From: Halorubrum sp. BV1
GTDB taxonomy: Archaea; Halobacteriota; Halobacteria; Halobacteriales; Haloferacaceae
Direction of reading: 5' to 3'
Assembly: GCF_000746205.1 (NCBI RefSeq)
Contig: NZ_JQKV01000002.1
Span: 744,001-808,000 of the forward strand
Length of the DNA: 64,000 nt
Shown: positions 26,786-35,282 of the stretch, piece by piece
How the letters are laid out: each line of letters begins with the position of its first letter
How positions within the stretch are numbered: position 1 is the stretch's first letter
Translations under genes and position numbers: made by a program
The notes under the pieces: model-generated
Databases searched by the model: none
Seen by the model: only the letters and a program-made list of their open reading frames with translations
Told to the model about the DNA's origin: nothing

Positions 26786-27441
26786 TGTCGAGCGTTCTGA
26801 CGTTCCCGATTCGCGGGTCGCCCCGGTTCGACGCGCTGCTCGTCGGCGGCGGGCTCCACCTGCTCGCGGTGTGGATTCCGGTGCTCCCGTTCGTCGTCGT
26901 CGCGGGCTACCTCTCGCGGGTGCTCGCGGCGACCGCGGCAGCCGAGTCGCACGTCGATCCCGAGCGACCGGGGTGGCGACCGGTCGGGGCGCTGCTCCGC
27001 GACGGGCTCCGCGTGGCCGTGACGACGGTCGGCTACCTCGCGGTTCCGGTCGTCCTCCTCGTCGTGACGCTTGGCGGTCCGCTCGAAGGGTTCGACCCGA
27101 CCGGCACGACGGACGGGCTCCTCTTTACCGTCGGCTCGACGGTCTCGACGCTGCTTGCGGCCGCGATCTGCTATCCGCTCCCGGCGGCGCTCGCCGCGGT
27201 CGCCCGCGAGGGAACGCTGCGCGCGGCGGTGGATGCGACGCTCGTCGGCGCGGCCGCACAGGACGCCGGCTACCTCGTCGCGACCCTGCTCGCCGCCGGC
27301 GGGCTCGGTGTCGCCGCCGCGGCGTACGGACCGCTGAACAGGGTCGCGCTCGGATTCGTCTGTCTGTTCTACGTCGAGGTCGTCGCCGCCGCCGCGGTCG
27401 GCCGGGCGACCGGTCGGGCGTGGCGACGCCGCGGCGTCTGA
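26785..27441 (+). CDS. DUF4013-like multi-span membrane protein
   Basis: A 218-residue integral membrane protein with about five or six hydrophobic segments. The RYGS-type opening (FPIRGSPRFDALLVGGGLHLLA) and the segment FVVVAGYLSRVLAATAAAES resemble DUF4013 proteins of archaea. Function unknown. A GTG at 26782 is also possible, but the ATG at 26785 is preferred. It ends 53 bases from the convergent ABC-ATPase gene. Confidence 0.8.
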   Translation: MSSVLTFPIRGSPRFDALLVGGGLHLLAVWIPVLPFVVVAGYLSRVLAATAAAESHVDPERPGWRPVGALLRDGLRVAVTTVGYLAVPVVLLVVTLGGPLEGFDPTGTTDGLLFTVGSTVSTLLAAAICYPLPAALAAVAREGTLRAAVDATLVGAAAQDAGYLVATLLAAGGLGVAAAAYGPLNRVALGFVCLFYVEVVAAAAVGRATGRAWRRRGV

Positions 27442-27494
27442 GCGTTCGGCGGACGCGACGGATCAGCGGGCGCGTGAAAAAGGAGGACGACCGC

Positions 27495-28643
27495 TCAGAC
27501 GCGCGCGTCGTCCAGTTCGGCGTCGTCGAGCGAGCGGTTGTGGAGCGCGTCGCCGGAGTCGCCGTCGAACACGTGGATCGCGTTCTCGGGAATCTCGACG
27601 ACCACGTCCGTTCCGCTCTCGATCTGGCGGAGCCCGTTCACCGTCGCGACGAGGTCCGGTCCGTCGGCGAGCGAGAGGTGGACGACGTTCTCGTCGCCCA
27701 TCGGTTCGACCACGGTGACGGTCGCGTCGAACGCGTGGTCCGCGACCGCGTCGCCGCCGCTAGCGTCCGCGTCGACCGACACGTCTTCGGGGCGGATGCC
27801 GAGCGTCGCGTCGGCGGCAGCGTCGACCGCCCCGCCAACCTCGTCGCCGAGGGGGTAACGGAACGCCCCATCGACGAGGGTGGCCTCTTCGACCGCGCAG
27901 TCGACGAAGTTCATCGACGGCTCGCCGATGAACCCGGCGACGAACTGGTTCGCGGGACGGTGGTACGCCTCAAGCGGCGTCGCCACCTGCTGGAGTTCGC
28001 CGGCGTCGAGGATGGCGATACGGTCGCCCATCGTCATCGCCTCCGTCTGGTCGTGCGTGACGTAGACGGTGGTGGTGTCCAGGTCGGCCTGTAGCTGCTG
28101 TAGCTCCGTGCGCATCTGCGAGCGGAGCTTCGCGTCGAGGTTGCTGAGCGGTTCGTCCATCAGGAACGCCTTCGGCTCGCGCACGATGGCGCGGCCGAGC
28201 GCGACGCGCTGGCGCTGTCCGCCGGAGAGCGCGCCCGGCTTCCGGTCGAGGAGTTCGGTGATATCGAGGAGTTCGGCCGTCTCGTCGACGCGACCGTCCA
28301 TCTCCTCGTCGCTGAGGTCGGTCGACTCCTCCAGTCCGAACCGCATGTTCTGGCGGACGGTCATGTGCGGGTACAGCGCGTAGCTCTGGAACACCATCGC
28401 GATGTCCCGCTCCGCCGGCCCCTGCTCGTTCATCCGCTCGCCGTCGAGACGGATCTCGCCGTCCGTGATCGATTCGAGCCCGGCGACCATCCGGAGCGTC
28501 GTGGACTTCCCGCAGCCGGACGGGCCGACGAGGACGAGGAACTCCCCGTCCGCGATGTCGACGTCCACATCGTCTACAGCGAGGACGGAACCGTCTCCCT
28601 CGCCGAATCGCTTCGTCACCGAGTCGAGTTCGAGTTGTGCCAT
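27495..28643 (-). CDS. Sugar ABC transporter ATP-binding protein, MalK/UgpC type
   Basis: ATPase for a CUT1-type sugar importer, 382 residues. Walker A is VGPSGCGKSTTLRM, the signature is LSGGQRQRVALGRAI, Walker B is AFLMDEPLSNLD, and the switch is YVTHDQTEAMTMGD. A C-terminal TOBE domain follows (about residues 240-365). It is last of a four-gene operon; the start is two bases from the permease stop. Such ATPases often serve several sugar transporters. Confidence 0.93.
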   Translation of the reverse strand: MAQLELDSVTKRFGEGDGSVLAVDDVDVDIADGEFLVLVGPSGCGKSTTLRMVAGLESITDGEIRLDGERMNEQGPAERDIAMVFQSYALYPHMTVRQNMRFGLEESTDLSDEEMDGRVDETAELLDITELLDRKPGALSGGQRQRVALGRAIVREPKAFLMDEPLSNLDAKLRSQMRTELQQLQADLDTTTVYVTHDQTEAMTMGDRIAILDAGELQQVATPLEAYHRPANQFVAGFIGEPSMNFVDCAVEEATLVDGAFRYPLGDEVGGAVDAAADATLGIRPEDVSVDADASGGDAVADHAFDATVTVVEPMGDENVVHLSLADGPDLVATVNGLRQIESGTDVVVEIPENAIHVFDGDSGDALHNRSLDDAELDDARV

Positions 28644-28645
28644 GA

Positions 28646-29527
28646 TTAGTCACCTGCGACGCCTTTCGCGAACTGTTCACCGAAGAGGACGTACACGACG
28701 AGCGTCGGTAGCGCCGCGACGAACGCCCCCGCCATCTGGAGATTGAACTGCTGGACGAACGAGCCCTGAAGCTGGTTCAACGCGACCGTCACCACCTGGT
28801 TCGACGGATTGCTGACCAGCACGATGGCGAACAGCAGATCGTTCCAGATCTGCGTGAACTGGTAGATGAGCGTCACCGCGAAGATGGGGATCGACAGCGG
28901 CAGGATGATCCGCCGGTAGATCGTCGCCGCCGACGCCCCGTCCAGCCGCGCCGCCTCGAGCATCTCGTCGTCTATCGTCGCGTAGTACGAGCGGAAAAGC
29001 ACCGTACAGATCGGAATGCCGTAGGCGACGTGCGTGATGCTCAAGTTGATCAGCCCCTCGTTGTCGGCGACGATAGCGAGCGGGATCCGCCCCCCGAGGT
29101 CGACGAACGACCAGAACTGCGTCAGCGGCACCAGAACCGCCTGATACGGAATGAACACGCCGGCGACGAACAGGACGAGCACGCCGATCTGTCCGCGCCA
29201 GCTGAGGTTCGTCAGGCCGTAGGCCGCAAGCGATCCGAAGAGCGCGGACAGCACGGTGGCGGGCACCGCCATCAGCGCGCTGTTCAACAGGCCGTTCGAG
29301 AGCCGATCGAACGCGGTCCCCCACGCGGAGAGGGTGAACTCGCCGAGCGGCGGGAGCGCGAACGGCGTCGTCGTCCGGAACCCGTCCGGCGTCTTGAACG
29401 CCGTCATGAAGCCGGATTCGAGCGGCGCGAGATAGAACGCCACCATCGCGAGCAGCACCGCGTACAGCGCGATACGCGTTCGGTCGAGGCCCGCGATCGT
29501 CGTCTGGAGTCTGTCGGCGGCGCTCAT
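28646..29527 (-). CDS. Sugar ABC transporter permease, MalG type
   Basis: Second permease of the CUT1 importer, 293 residues with six membrane segments. The EAA loop MLEAARLDGASAATIYRRI is canonical, and TAFKTPDGFRTTTPFALPP near the N-terminus is typical of MalG-like proteins. Its ATG overlaps the upstream permease stop by four bases (29524-29527). Confidence 0.93.
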   Translation of the reverse strand: MSAADRLQTTIAGLDRTRIALYAVLLAMVAFYLAPLESGFMTAFKTPDGFRTTTPFALPPLGEFTLSAWGTAFDRLSNGLLNSALMAVPATVLSALFGSLAAYGLTNLSWRGQIGVLVLFVAGVFIPYQAVLVPLTQFWSFVDLGGRIPLAIVADNEGLINLSITHVAYGIPICTVLFRSYYATIDDEMLEAARLDGASAATIYRRIILPLSIPIFAVTLIYQFTQIWNDLLFAIVLVSNPSNQVVTVALNQLQGSFVQQFNLQMAGAFVAALPTLVVYVLFGEQFAKGVAGD

Positions 29528-30576
29528 AGCTCACCCCGCCGGTACTGCACGTAGAGATACGGACCGATCACGCCGAGCGTCATCGCGAAGAGCACCATCG
29601 CGACGGCGGAGCCGTACGCCCACTGGATCCGGTCGAAGGCGACGCGGTACATCATCACGGAGAGGATGTCCGCCGACTGTCCGGGGTTGACGCCGAACAG
29701 CACGAACAGGAAGTCGAACGCCTTGAGCGCGAACACGACGAGCACGACCGCCGCGGACATCGTGGAGGCCCGCAGCTGCGGGATGATCACGCGCCAGTAG
29801 AGTTTGATCGTCGACGCGCCGTCGATGCGGGCGGCCTCGTACTGCGACTCCGGTATCGCGCGAAGTCCCGCGAGGTACACGACCATGCAGTACCCCGAGA
29901 ACTGCCACATCAGCGCGAAGATGATAGCCGCCAGCTTGAACTGCGGGTCCGCTAGCCACGCCTGCGTGAGTGCGTCGAGACCGATGCCACGCAACGCCTC
30001 GTTGATGAGCCCGTTCGAGGGGTTGTACATCCACGACCAGAAGATCGCCGTGACGACGAACGAGAGGCTCATCGGCAACAGGTAGATCGTCCGGAACGTG
30101 TTCTCGATGCGAATCTTCTGGTCGACGAGGATCGCCACGAGCAGTCCAAGGATGAGAGAGAGGACTGTAAACGCGACGAGAAGCACGAGCGTGTTCTGGA
30201 ACGCCGCGGCGAAGGACGGGTCCGAGAGCAACTGCGCGTACATCTCCGTCGACAGCGACGAGTAGTCGGGGCTGCCGAGCCCCTCCCACCCCGTCAGCGA
30301 GATGACGAAGTTCCACGCGATGGCCCCGTACACGAAGAAGAACACCAGGAGCGCCGGCGGCCCCCAGAACGGGAGCGATTCGAGGAACCGGCTGCGACGG
30401 AGTCGACCGAGCGCGGTCGCGTCGTCTCCGACGGCCGCGGTCGTCGTGTCGCTCGCGCCGTCGGTGACGGTGCCGCCGTCGGTCCGGGCGGACGGCTCCG
30501 AGCGGCGTTGTGACTCGTCGTCGGATCGCGACTCGTCGGTGTCGCCCGTCAGCGCTGCAAAAATCGATGAAGCCAT
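29524..30576 (-). CDS. Sugar ABC transporter permease, MalF type
   Basis: First permease of the CUT1 importer, 350 residues. A roughly 70-residue acidic, disordered N-terminus precedes six membrane helices starting at FLESLPFWGPPALLVFFFV. The EAA loop is SQYEAARIDGASTIKLYWRV. The ATG at 30576, four bases after the binding-protein stop, is chosen over 30654, which would run into that gene. Confidence 0.92.
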   Translation of the reverse strand: MASSIFAALTGDTDESRSDDESQRRSEPSARTDGGTVTDGASDTTTAAVGDDATALGRLRRSRFLESLPFWGPPALLVFFFVYGAIAWNFVISLTGWEGLGSPDYSSLSTEMYAQLLSDPSFAAAFQNTLVLLVAFTVLSLILGLLVAILVDQKIRIENTFRTIYLLPMSLSFVVTAIFWSWMYNPSNGLINEALRGIGLDALTQAWLADPQFKLAAIIFALMWQFSGYCMVVYLAGLRAIPESQYEAARIDGASTIKLYWRVIIPQLRASTMSAAVVLVVFALKAFDFLFVLFGVNPGQSADILSVMMYRVAFDRIQWAYGSAVAMVLFAMTLGVIGPYLYVQYRRGEL

Positions 30577-30580
30577 CGGC

Positions 30581-31930
30581 TCAGAACGAGTTGACGATGC
30601 CGTCGTAGGCGGCGTCGACGTCCCGGTTGCCGTTGAAGTTGGCGAAGACCTCATCGAGCGAGGACTGGATCGCCGGCGCGACCGCCGTGCCGTGTGCGAT
30701 CGCCGGCGGCTGCGTGTTCGAGTTCTGGAAGTCCTCGAACTGCCGCGAGAGGAAGTCGCCGAACTCGTCCATCGGGACGTCGGTGCGCGGCGGGATCGAT
30801 CCTTTGATCGGGTTGAACCGCTCTTGGGCGTCGACCGAGCCGGCGTAGTTGAGGAACTTCTCCGTCGCCTCGGGCGAGGGGTTGCCCGTGGGGAAGACGA
30901 ACGAGTCGATGACGGACTGGTAGACGCCGGAGGTGCCGGGGAACGGCACCATGTCCCAGTCGCTCTCGAACTCGAAGTCCTCGGCGGAGCGGTACTGACC
31001 GGCCGCCCAGTCGCCCTGGTGGAGGAACGCGGCGTCGCCGGAGATCACGTCGTTGTTCCCCTGGTCCCAGCTGATCGAGCCGGCGTCCTCGGGGATGTAC
31101 TCGAGGTAGTCGGCGAGCAGTTCCAGCGCCGAGCGGACTTCGTCTTCGAGCGAGGAGACGTCGCCGCCGATCAGCGTCTGGTAGGCGTCGACGCCCTGTT
31201 CGCCGACGAAGATGCTCTCCCACAGCTGGAGCGACGACCACGGGCTCTGGGTCTGGTGTGCCATCGGGGTGACGTCGGTCTCCGCGTCGAGCGTCTCGAA
31301 GACGCCGAGGAGGTCTTCCGGACCGTCGATGTCGGTCGGGTCGACGCCGGCGTCGTCGAGGACGCTAACGTTGTAAAACAGGTTGTTCAGCCGGTGGATG
31401 TTGATCGGGACCGCAACGAGGTTGCCCGCGGGCTGCGAGAGGTCGACGACGCCGTCGAGGTACGCGTTCCGCATCTCCTCGTCCCACACGGAGTCGCCGA
31501 TGTCTTCGAGGAGGTTCTCGTCCGTGTACGGCGTGAGCGCCTGCCCGGGCCAGATCTGGAACGTGCTCGGCGGGTTCCCGTCGATGACGCGGTTCTGGAC
31601 GACGGTGTCGATCGCGGAGCCGGCACCGCCGGGTGCCGGGTTGTCGACTATCTCGACGTCCGGGTGCTCCTCTCGGAAGCCGTCGAGGAGGGCCTGATAC
31701 GCGTCCTGCTCGCCGCCGGCGGTCCACCAGTGGATGATCTCGAGTTCGCTGGAGCCGCCACCGCTGCCGTCAGACCCGTCTCCGCCGTCAGCGCCGTCCG
31801 ATCCACCGTCGGACCCGTCGCCGCCACCCGAACACCCGGCGATCCCCACGGTCGCGAGGGTGCCAGCGCCGGCAACGTAGTGACGGCGGGTGAGTCGGTC
31901 GGCCTCGTCGGTTTCGCTGTCTCGTGTCAT
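30581..31930 (-). CDS. Sugar-binding lipoprotein of the ABC importer
   Basis: Extracellular CUT1-family binding protein (SBP_bac_1), 449 residues, probably for glucose or a related sugar by resemblance to glucose/mannose binders (IIHWWTAGGEQDAYQALL). A Tat motif (TRRHYVAG) and lipobox (IAGC) are followed by a Gly/Ser/Asp linker. Domain order is normal: first strand near residue 60, then IPINIHRL-like middle sequence, then AFLHQGDWAAGQY and FPTGNPSPEATEKFL. The ATG at 31930 is preferred over 31942 from the TATA position. It begins the four-gene operon. Confidence 0.9.
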   Translation of the reverse strand: MTRDSETDEADRLTRRHYVAGAGTLATVGIAGCSGGGDGSDGGSDGADGGDGSDGSGGGSSELEIIHWWTAGGEQDAYQALLDGFREEHPDVEIVDNPAPGGAGSAIDTVVQNRVIDGNPPSTFQIWPGQALTPYTDENLLEDIGDSVWDEEMRNAYLDGVVDLSQPAGNLVAVPINIHRLNNLFYNVSVLDDAGVDPTDIDGPEDLLGVFETLDAETDVTPMAHQTQSPWSSLQLWESIFVGEQGVDAYQTLIGGDVSSLEDEVRSALELLADYLEYIPEDAGSISWDQGNNDVISGDAAFLHQGDWAAGQYRSAEDFEFESDWDMVPFPGTSGVYQSVIDSFVFPTGNPSPEATEKFLNYAGSVDAQERFNPIKGSIPPRTDVPMDEFGDFLSRQFEDFQNSNTQPPAIAHGTAVAPAIQSSLDEVFANFNGNRDVDAAYDGIVNSF

Positions 31931-31955
31931 GTACAATTCCATTTCAAACCCCGCG

Positions 31956-31963
31956 TACTTAAC
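31956..31963 (-). promoter_or_regulatory. TATA-like box for the sugar importer operon
   Basis: Minus-strand GTTAAGTA, about 29 bases before the ATG at 31930. Confidence 0.55.
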
Positions 31964-31976
31964 GATTGATGTTCAT

Positions 31977-31992
31977 TTACTCGGAAGGGTAA
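31977..31992. promoter_or_regulatory. Candidate operator palindrome TTAC-N8-GTAA
   Basis: An inverted repeat lying just upstream of the sugar-operon TATA box, in the place expected for an archaeal activator site or near-promoter operator. It somewhat resembles the TACT-N7/8-GAGTA form known for TrmB-type sugar regulators, but the half-sites differ; no regulator gene is adjacent. Confidence 0.3.
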
Positions 31993-32187
31993 TAAAAATC
32001 ACATCTGGGGTGTTGAGGCATGACACGCTGATATAGTCCGTATAAGCGAACAGGAGATCCGCCGGTGTCGGCCACCGACCGAGTCGCGTTACCGGACTAC
32101 ACGTGTCGAGCTATCAAACACCATATGCGATCCGACGCCGTGTCGCCGACCGACCGATTCTTGAGCGCCCGTCACCCATACTCGGGC

Positions 32188-33237
32188 ATGGAGGGACCGC
32201 TGTGGATCGACGCGCACGCTCCCGCGCTCGACGAGATCCGACAGGTCGAGGCGCGCGAGCGGCTGGAGCGCGCGGTCGACGAGCCGATGAACCTCGTGGT
32301 GCAGGGGCCGCCGGGGGTCGGAAAGACCGCGGCGACGCGGGCGCTGACGCGGGCCGCACACGACCACCCGGAGAGCGACCTGATCGAGATCAACGTCGCG
32401 GACTTCTTCGGGCGCACGAAAAAGGAGATCCGGACTGACCCCCGATTCGAGGGGTTCCTGCAGGGCCGCAGTCGGATGGCGAAACGCGACATGATAAACC
32501 GCGTGTTGAAGGAGTCGGCGTCGTACGCGCCGATGTCCGGCGAGTACAAGACGATCTTACTGGACAACGCCGAGGCGATCCGCGAGGACTTCCAGCAGGC
32601 GCTCCGGCGAGTGATGGAGAAACACCACCGAACCACGCAGTTCGTGATCGCGACCCGACAGCCGTCGAAGCTCATCGCGCCGATCCGCTCGCGGTGTTTC
32701 CCGGTGCAGGTCCGGTCGCCGACCACCGACGAGACGATCGACGTGCTCGAAACGATCTGCGAGCGCGAGGCGGTGCCGTACGACGCCGACGGACTGGAGT
32801 TCGTCGCCAGCGCGGCCGGCGGCGACCTCCGCGAGGCGATCCTCTCGACGCAGGCGACCGCTGTCGAGGGCGATGAAATCACGATGTCGACCGCCTACGA
32901 AACGCTCGGCGAGGTCGGCGACGACGACGCGATCCGCGAGGCGCTCGCCGCCGCGCGGGAGGGGAACTTCGGCGACGCGCGCTCGGCGCTCGACGACCTT
33001 CTCGAGGAAGGAGGATACGACGGCGGAGATCTGTTGCGGGAGACGCTCCGCGTCGCGCGCGCCGGGTCGGCGTACGACGGCGCGGACCTCGCTCGGCTAC
33101 ACATGCTCGCCGGGGAGGCCGACCTCGACCTGACGGACGGGCTCGACGACCGGCTCCACCTCACCCACCTGCTGGCGGCGTGGGCGGCCGGTCGCACCGA
33201 ACTCGAACCGCCGCTTCGCGACCCCGCGGAGGCCTGA
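32188..33237 (+). CDS. rfcC: Replication factor C small subunit, RfcC type
   Basis: Clamp-loader AAA+ subunit that helps load PCNA, 349 residues. Walker A is QGPPGVGKTAAT; sensor and arginine-finger regions are QFVIATRQPSKLI and PIRSRCFPV (the SRC motif). Walker B reads TILLDNAEAI instead of the usual LDEAD, so the catalytic glutamate position holds Asn; this subunit may bind ATP but hydrolyse poorly. ATG at 32188 starts the clamp-loader homology (PLWIDAHAPAL); the upstream 41 codons are not family-like. One base separates it from the decarboxylase gene. Confidence 0.9.
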   Translation: MEGPLWIDAHAPALDEIRQVEARERLERAVDEPMNLVVQGPPGVGKTAATRALTRAAHDHPESDLIEINVADFFGRTKKEIRTDPRFEGFLQGRSRMAKRDMINRVLKESASYAPMSGEYKTILLDNAEAIREDFQQALRRVMEKHHRTTQFVIATRQPSKLIAPIRSRCFPVQVRSPTTDETIDVLETICEREAVPYDADGLEFVASAAGGDLREAILSTQATAVEGDEITMSTAYETLGEVGDDDAIREALAAAREGNFGDARSALDDLLEEGGYDGGDLLRETLRVARAGSAYDGADLARLHMLAGEADLDLTDGLDDRLHLTHLLAAWAAGRTELEPPLRDPAEA

Positions 33238-33238
33238 C

Positions 33239-33871
33239 GTGACCCGGAACCCACCGCTCGCACGGGTGCTCCCGTTCCCGGTCGTCGACGCCGCGTGGCG
33301 GCTGGCGCTCGTGCCCGCGCTCGCGGCCGCCGTGACGCTACCGCTCGTTCCCCCCGCGGGGGTCGCAATGACCGCGCTCGCGCTCGGCGTGCTCTGGTTT
33401 CACCGCGACCCGGACCGCGTGCCGCCGGACGCCGAGGGCGTCGTCGTCTCGCCCGCGGACGGCACCGTCTCCGTGATCCGCGAGGAGGGAGACAGGCTCC
33501 GCGTCGGGGTGTTCATGAACGTCACCGACGTGCACGTGAACCGCGCGCCGCTCCCCGGAACGGTCCGGGAGGTCAGACACCGCCCCGGCGCGAACCGCCC
33601 GGCCTTCGACAAGGAGTCCGACCGCAACGAGCAGGTCGTCATCGACTGCGAGGAGTACGAGCTGCTGGTGATCGCGGGGTGGTTCGCCCGACGGATTCAC
33701 CCGTCCGTCGAGCCCGGCGACACCGTCGACCGCGGCGAGCGCGTCGGCCACGTCTCCTTCGGCTCGCGCGCCGACGTGGTGTTGCCGGCGGACGTGCGCG
33801 AGTCCGACCTCCGCGTCGCCGAGGGCGAGTCCGTCCGCGCGGGCGAGACGATCATCGCCGAGCGGCCCTGA
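33239..33871 (+). CDS. asd: Archaetidylserine/phosphatidylserine decarboxylase proenzyme
   Basis: Pyruvoyl-dependent decarboxylase making the ethanolamine head group of membrane lipids, 210 residues. Two hydrophobic segments at about 20-50 anchor it; then FHRDPDRVPP, VVSPADGTVSVI, MNVTDVHVNRAPLPG, and the self-cleavage site near VSFGSRADVVLP, where the serine after glycine becomes the pyruvoyl group. Short archaeal-type length. GTG start at 33239, one base after the rfcC stop, so likely co-transcribed. Confidence 0.92.
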   Translation: MTRNPPLARVLPFPVVDAAWRLALVPALAAAVTLPLVPPAGVAMTALALGVLWFHRDPDRVPPDAEGVVVSPADGTVSVIREEGDRLRVGVFMNVTDVHVNRAPLPGTVREVRHRPGANRPAFDKESDRNEQVVIDCEEYELLVIAGWFARRIHPSVEPGDTVDRGERVGHVSFGSRADVVLPADVRESDLRVAEGESVRAGETIIAERP

Positions 33872-33922
33872 CGCAGCCGACGGAGGCGGGACGCTCGGCC
33901 CGTCGGGGCTCCCGTCGGCCAC

Positions 33923-33930
33923 CTATTTAT
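33923..33930 (+). promoter_or_regulatory. TATA box for the alanyl-tRNA editing operon
   Basis: CTATTTAT, centred about 27 bases before the ATG at 33954. Confidence 0.65.
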
Positions 33931-33953
33931 TCGACCGCGCCCACGGCCCGTGC

Positions 33954-35282
33954 ATGACCGCATCACGCGCGCCGGCCGACCCCGAAGTACGGGAGTTCGA
34001 GGCGACGGTCGACGCCGTCTCGGGACGCGAAGTCGTCCTCGACGAGACGTACTTCTACCCCGAATCCGGCGGCCAGCCGGCCGACCGCGGCACCGTCGAC
34101 GGCGTCCGCGTCGCAGACGTGCGCGAGCGCGACGGGCGAGTCGTCCACGAACTCGACGCCGCGGGCGATGTCCCCGCGCCGGGAGCGACCGTCACGGGGA
34201 TCGTCGACGACGCGTTCCGCACGTACTGCACGCGCGCGCACACCGCCTCGCACGTCCTCTACGGCGCGGCCCGGCGGACCTGCGAGGATCTGGGGTACGC
34301 CGGCTTCGACATCGCCCCGGAGAAGGTTCGCGTCGACCTGACGACCGCGGAGCCGCTCTCCGACGCCGACCTCGTCGAGCTGGAGCGGCTCGCGAACCGC
34401 GCGGTCTGGGACTCGCTACCCGTGTCGTGGGAGACGCATCCGGAGGGCGAGGCCCGCGCCATCGACGGGATCGCGTTCAACGCGAAGACCGAGGCGGGCG
34501 CGATGGGCGGGGACCAGGCCGTCCGCGTCGTGACGATCGGCGGGGACGGCGGGGCGACGGGCGGTGACCGAAAACCCGGCGTAGGCGGTGACGTGGGCGT
34601 CGACGCCGGCGACGGCCCCATCCCGTGGGACGTCGCCGCCTGCGGTGGCACCCACGTTCGAACCACGGCCGAGATCGGCCCGATATCGGTGCTCGACCGC
34701 TCGAATCCCGGCGAGGGCGTGACCCGCGTCGAGTTCGCCGTCGGGCCGACGGCCATCGACCACGACGCGGCGGTCCACCGCGCGGCCCTCGACGCGGCCG
34801 CCGCTCTCGACGCGCGGATCGCGGACCTCCCGGAGGAGGTGACGCGGGTTCGCACGGAGGCGGACCGGCTCGAAGCCGACCTCCGGGACGCCCGCGGCGA
34901 TCTGCTCGCCGCCAGACTGCGCGAGTTCGAGACGACCGAGGTCGACGACACGACGTGGGCGATCGGAACGGTCGGCGACGCGGACCCGAACGACCTCCGC
35001 GGCCCCGCGGACGCGATCGTGGGCGGCGGCGTCGCGGACGAGTCGGCCGCCGCGTCTCCGGACGCGCTCGCCGCGGTCGGCGGGGGAGACGCGCCGTTCG
35101 TGGTCGTCGCGGTCGCGGACGACGCGAGCGGCGATGGGGCAGAACGCCCGAAGGCGGGCGAGGTCGTCGACGCGGTCACGGACGCGTTCGGCGGCGGTGG
35201 GGGCGGCGGCCCGACGTTCGCGCAGGGTGGTGGGCTCGACGCCGACCCGGACACCGTGGTCGCGTGGCTGCGGGAGCGATGA
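33954..35282 (+). CDS. Alanyl-tRNA editing protein (AlaX-L type) with DHHA1 domain
   Basis: Stand-alone editing enzyme hydrolysing mischarged Ser/Gly-tRNA-Ala. The 442-residue protein has the N-terminal AlaRS-like barrel (YFYPESGGQPADRG), the zinc motif HTASHVL and CGGTHV, and a C-terminal half with a helical hairpin (TRVRTEADRLEADL) and DHHA1 end (GGGPTFAQGGGLD). Between the zinc motifs lies a Gly/Asp-rich insert at about residues 195-222. Its stop overlaps the next ATG (ATGA). Confidence 0.9.
   Translation: MTASRAPADPEVREFEATVDAVSGREVVLDETYFYPESGGQPADRGTVDGVRVADVRERDGRVVHELDAAGDVPAPGATVTGIVDDAFRTYCTRAHTASHVLYGAARRTCEDLGYAGFDIAPEKVRVDLTTAEPLSDADLVELERLANRAVWDSLPVSWETHPEGEARAIDGIAFNAKTEAGAMGGDQAVRVVTIGGDGGATGGDRKPGVGGDVGVDAGDGPIPWDVAACGGTHVRTTAEIGPISVLDRSNPGEGVTRVEFAVGPTAIDHDAAVHRAALDAAAALDARIADLPEEVTRVRTEADRLEADLRDARGDLLAARLREFETTEVDDTTWAIGTVGDADPNDLRGPADAIVGGGVADESAAASPDALAAVGGGDAPFVVVAVADDASGDGAERPKAGEVVDAVTDAFGGGGGGGPTFAQGGGLDADPDTVVAWLRER

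Noticed and set aside
30581..31930. Possible third permuted binding protein (sugar SBP)
   Set aside because: Motifs run in the usual SBP_bac_1 order from IIHWWTAGGEQ at the start to the FPTGNPSPEATEKFL region near the end; no swap.
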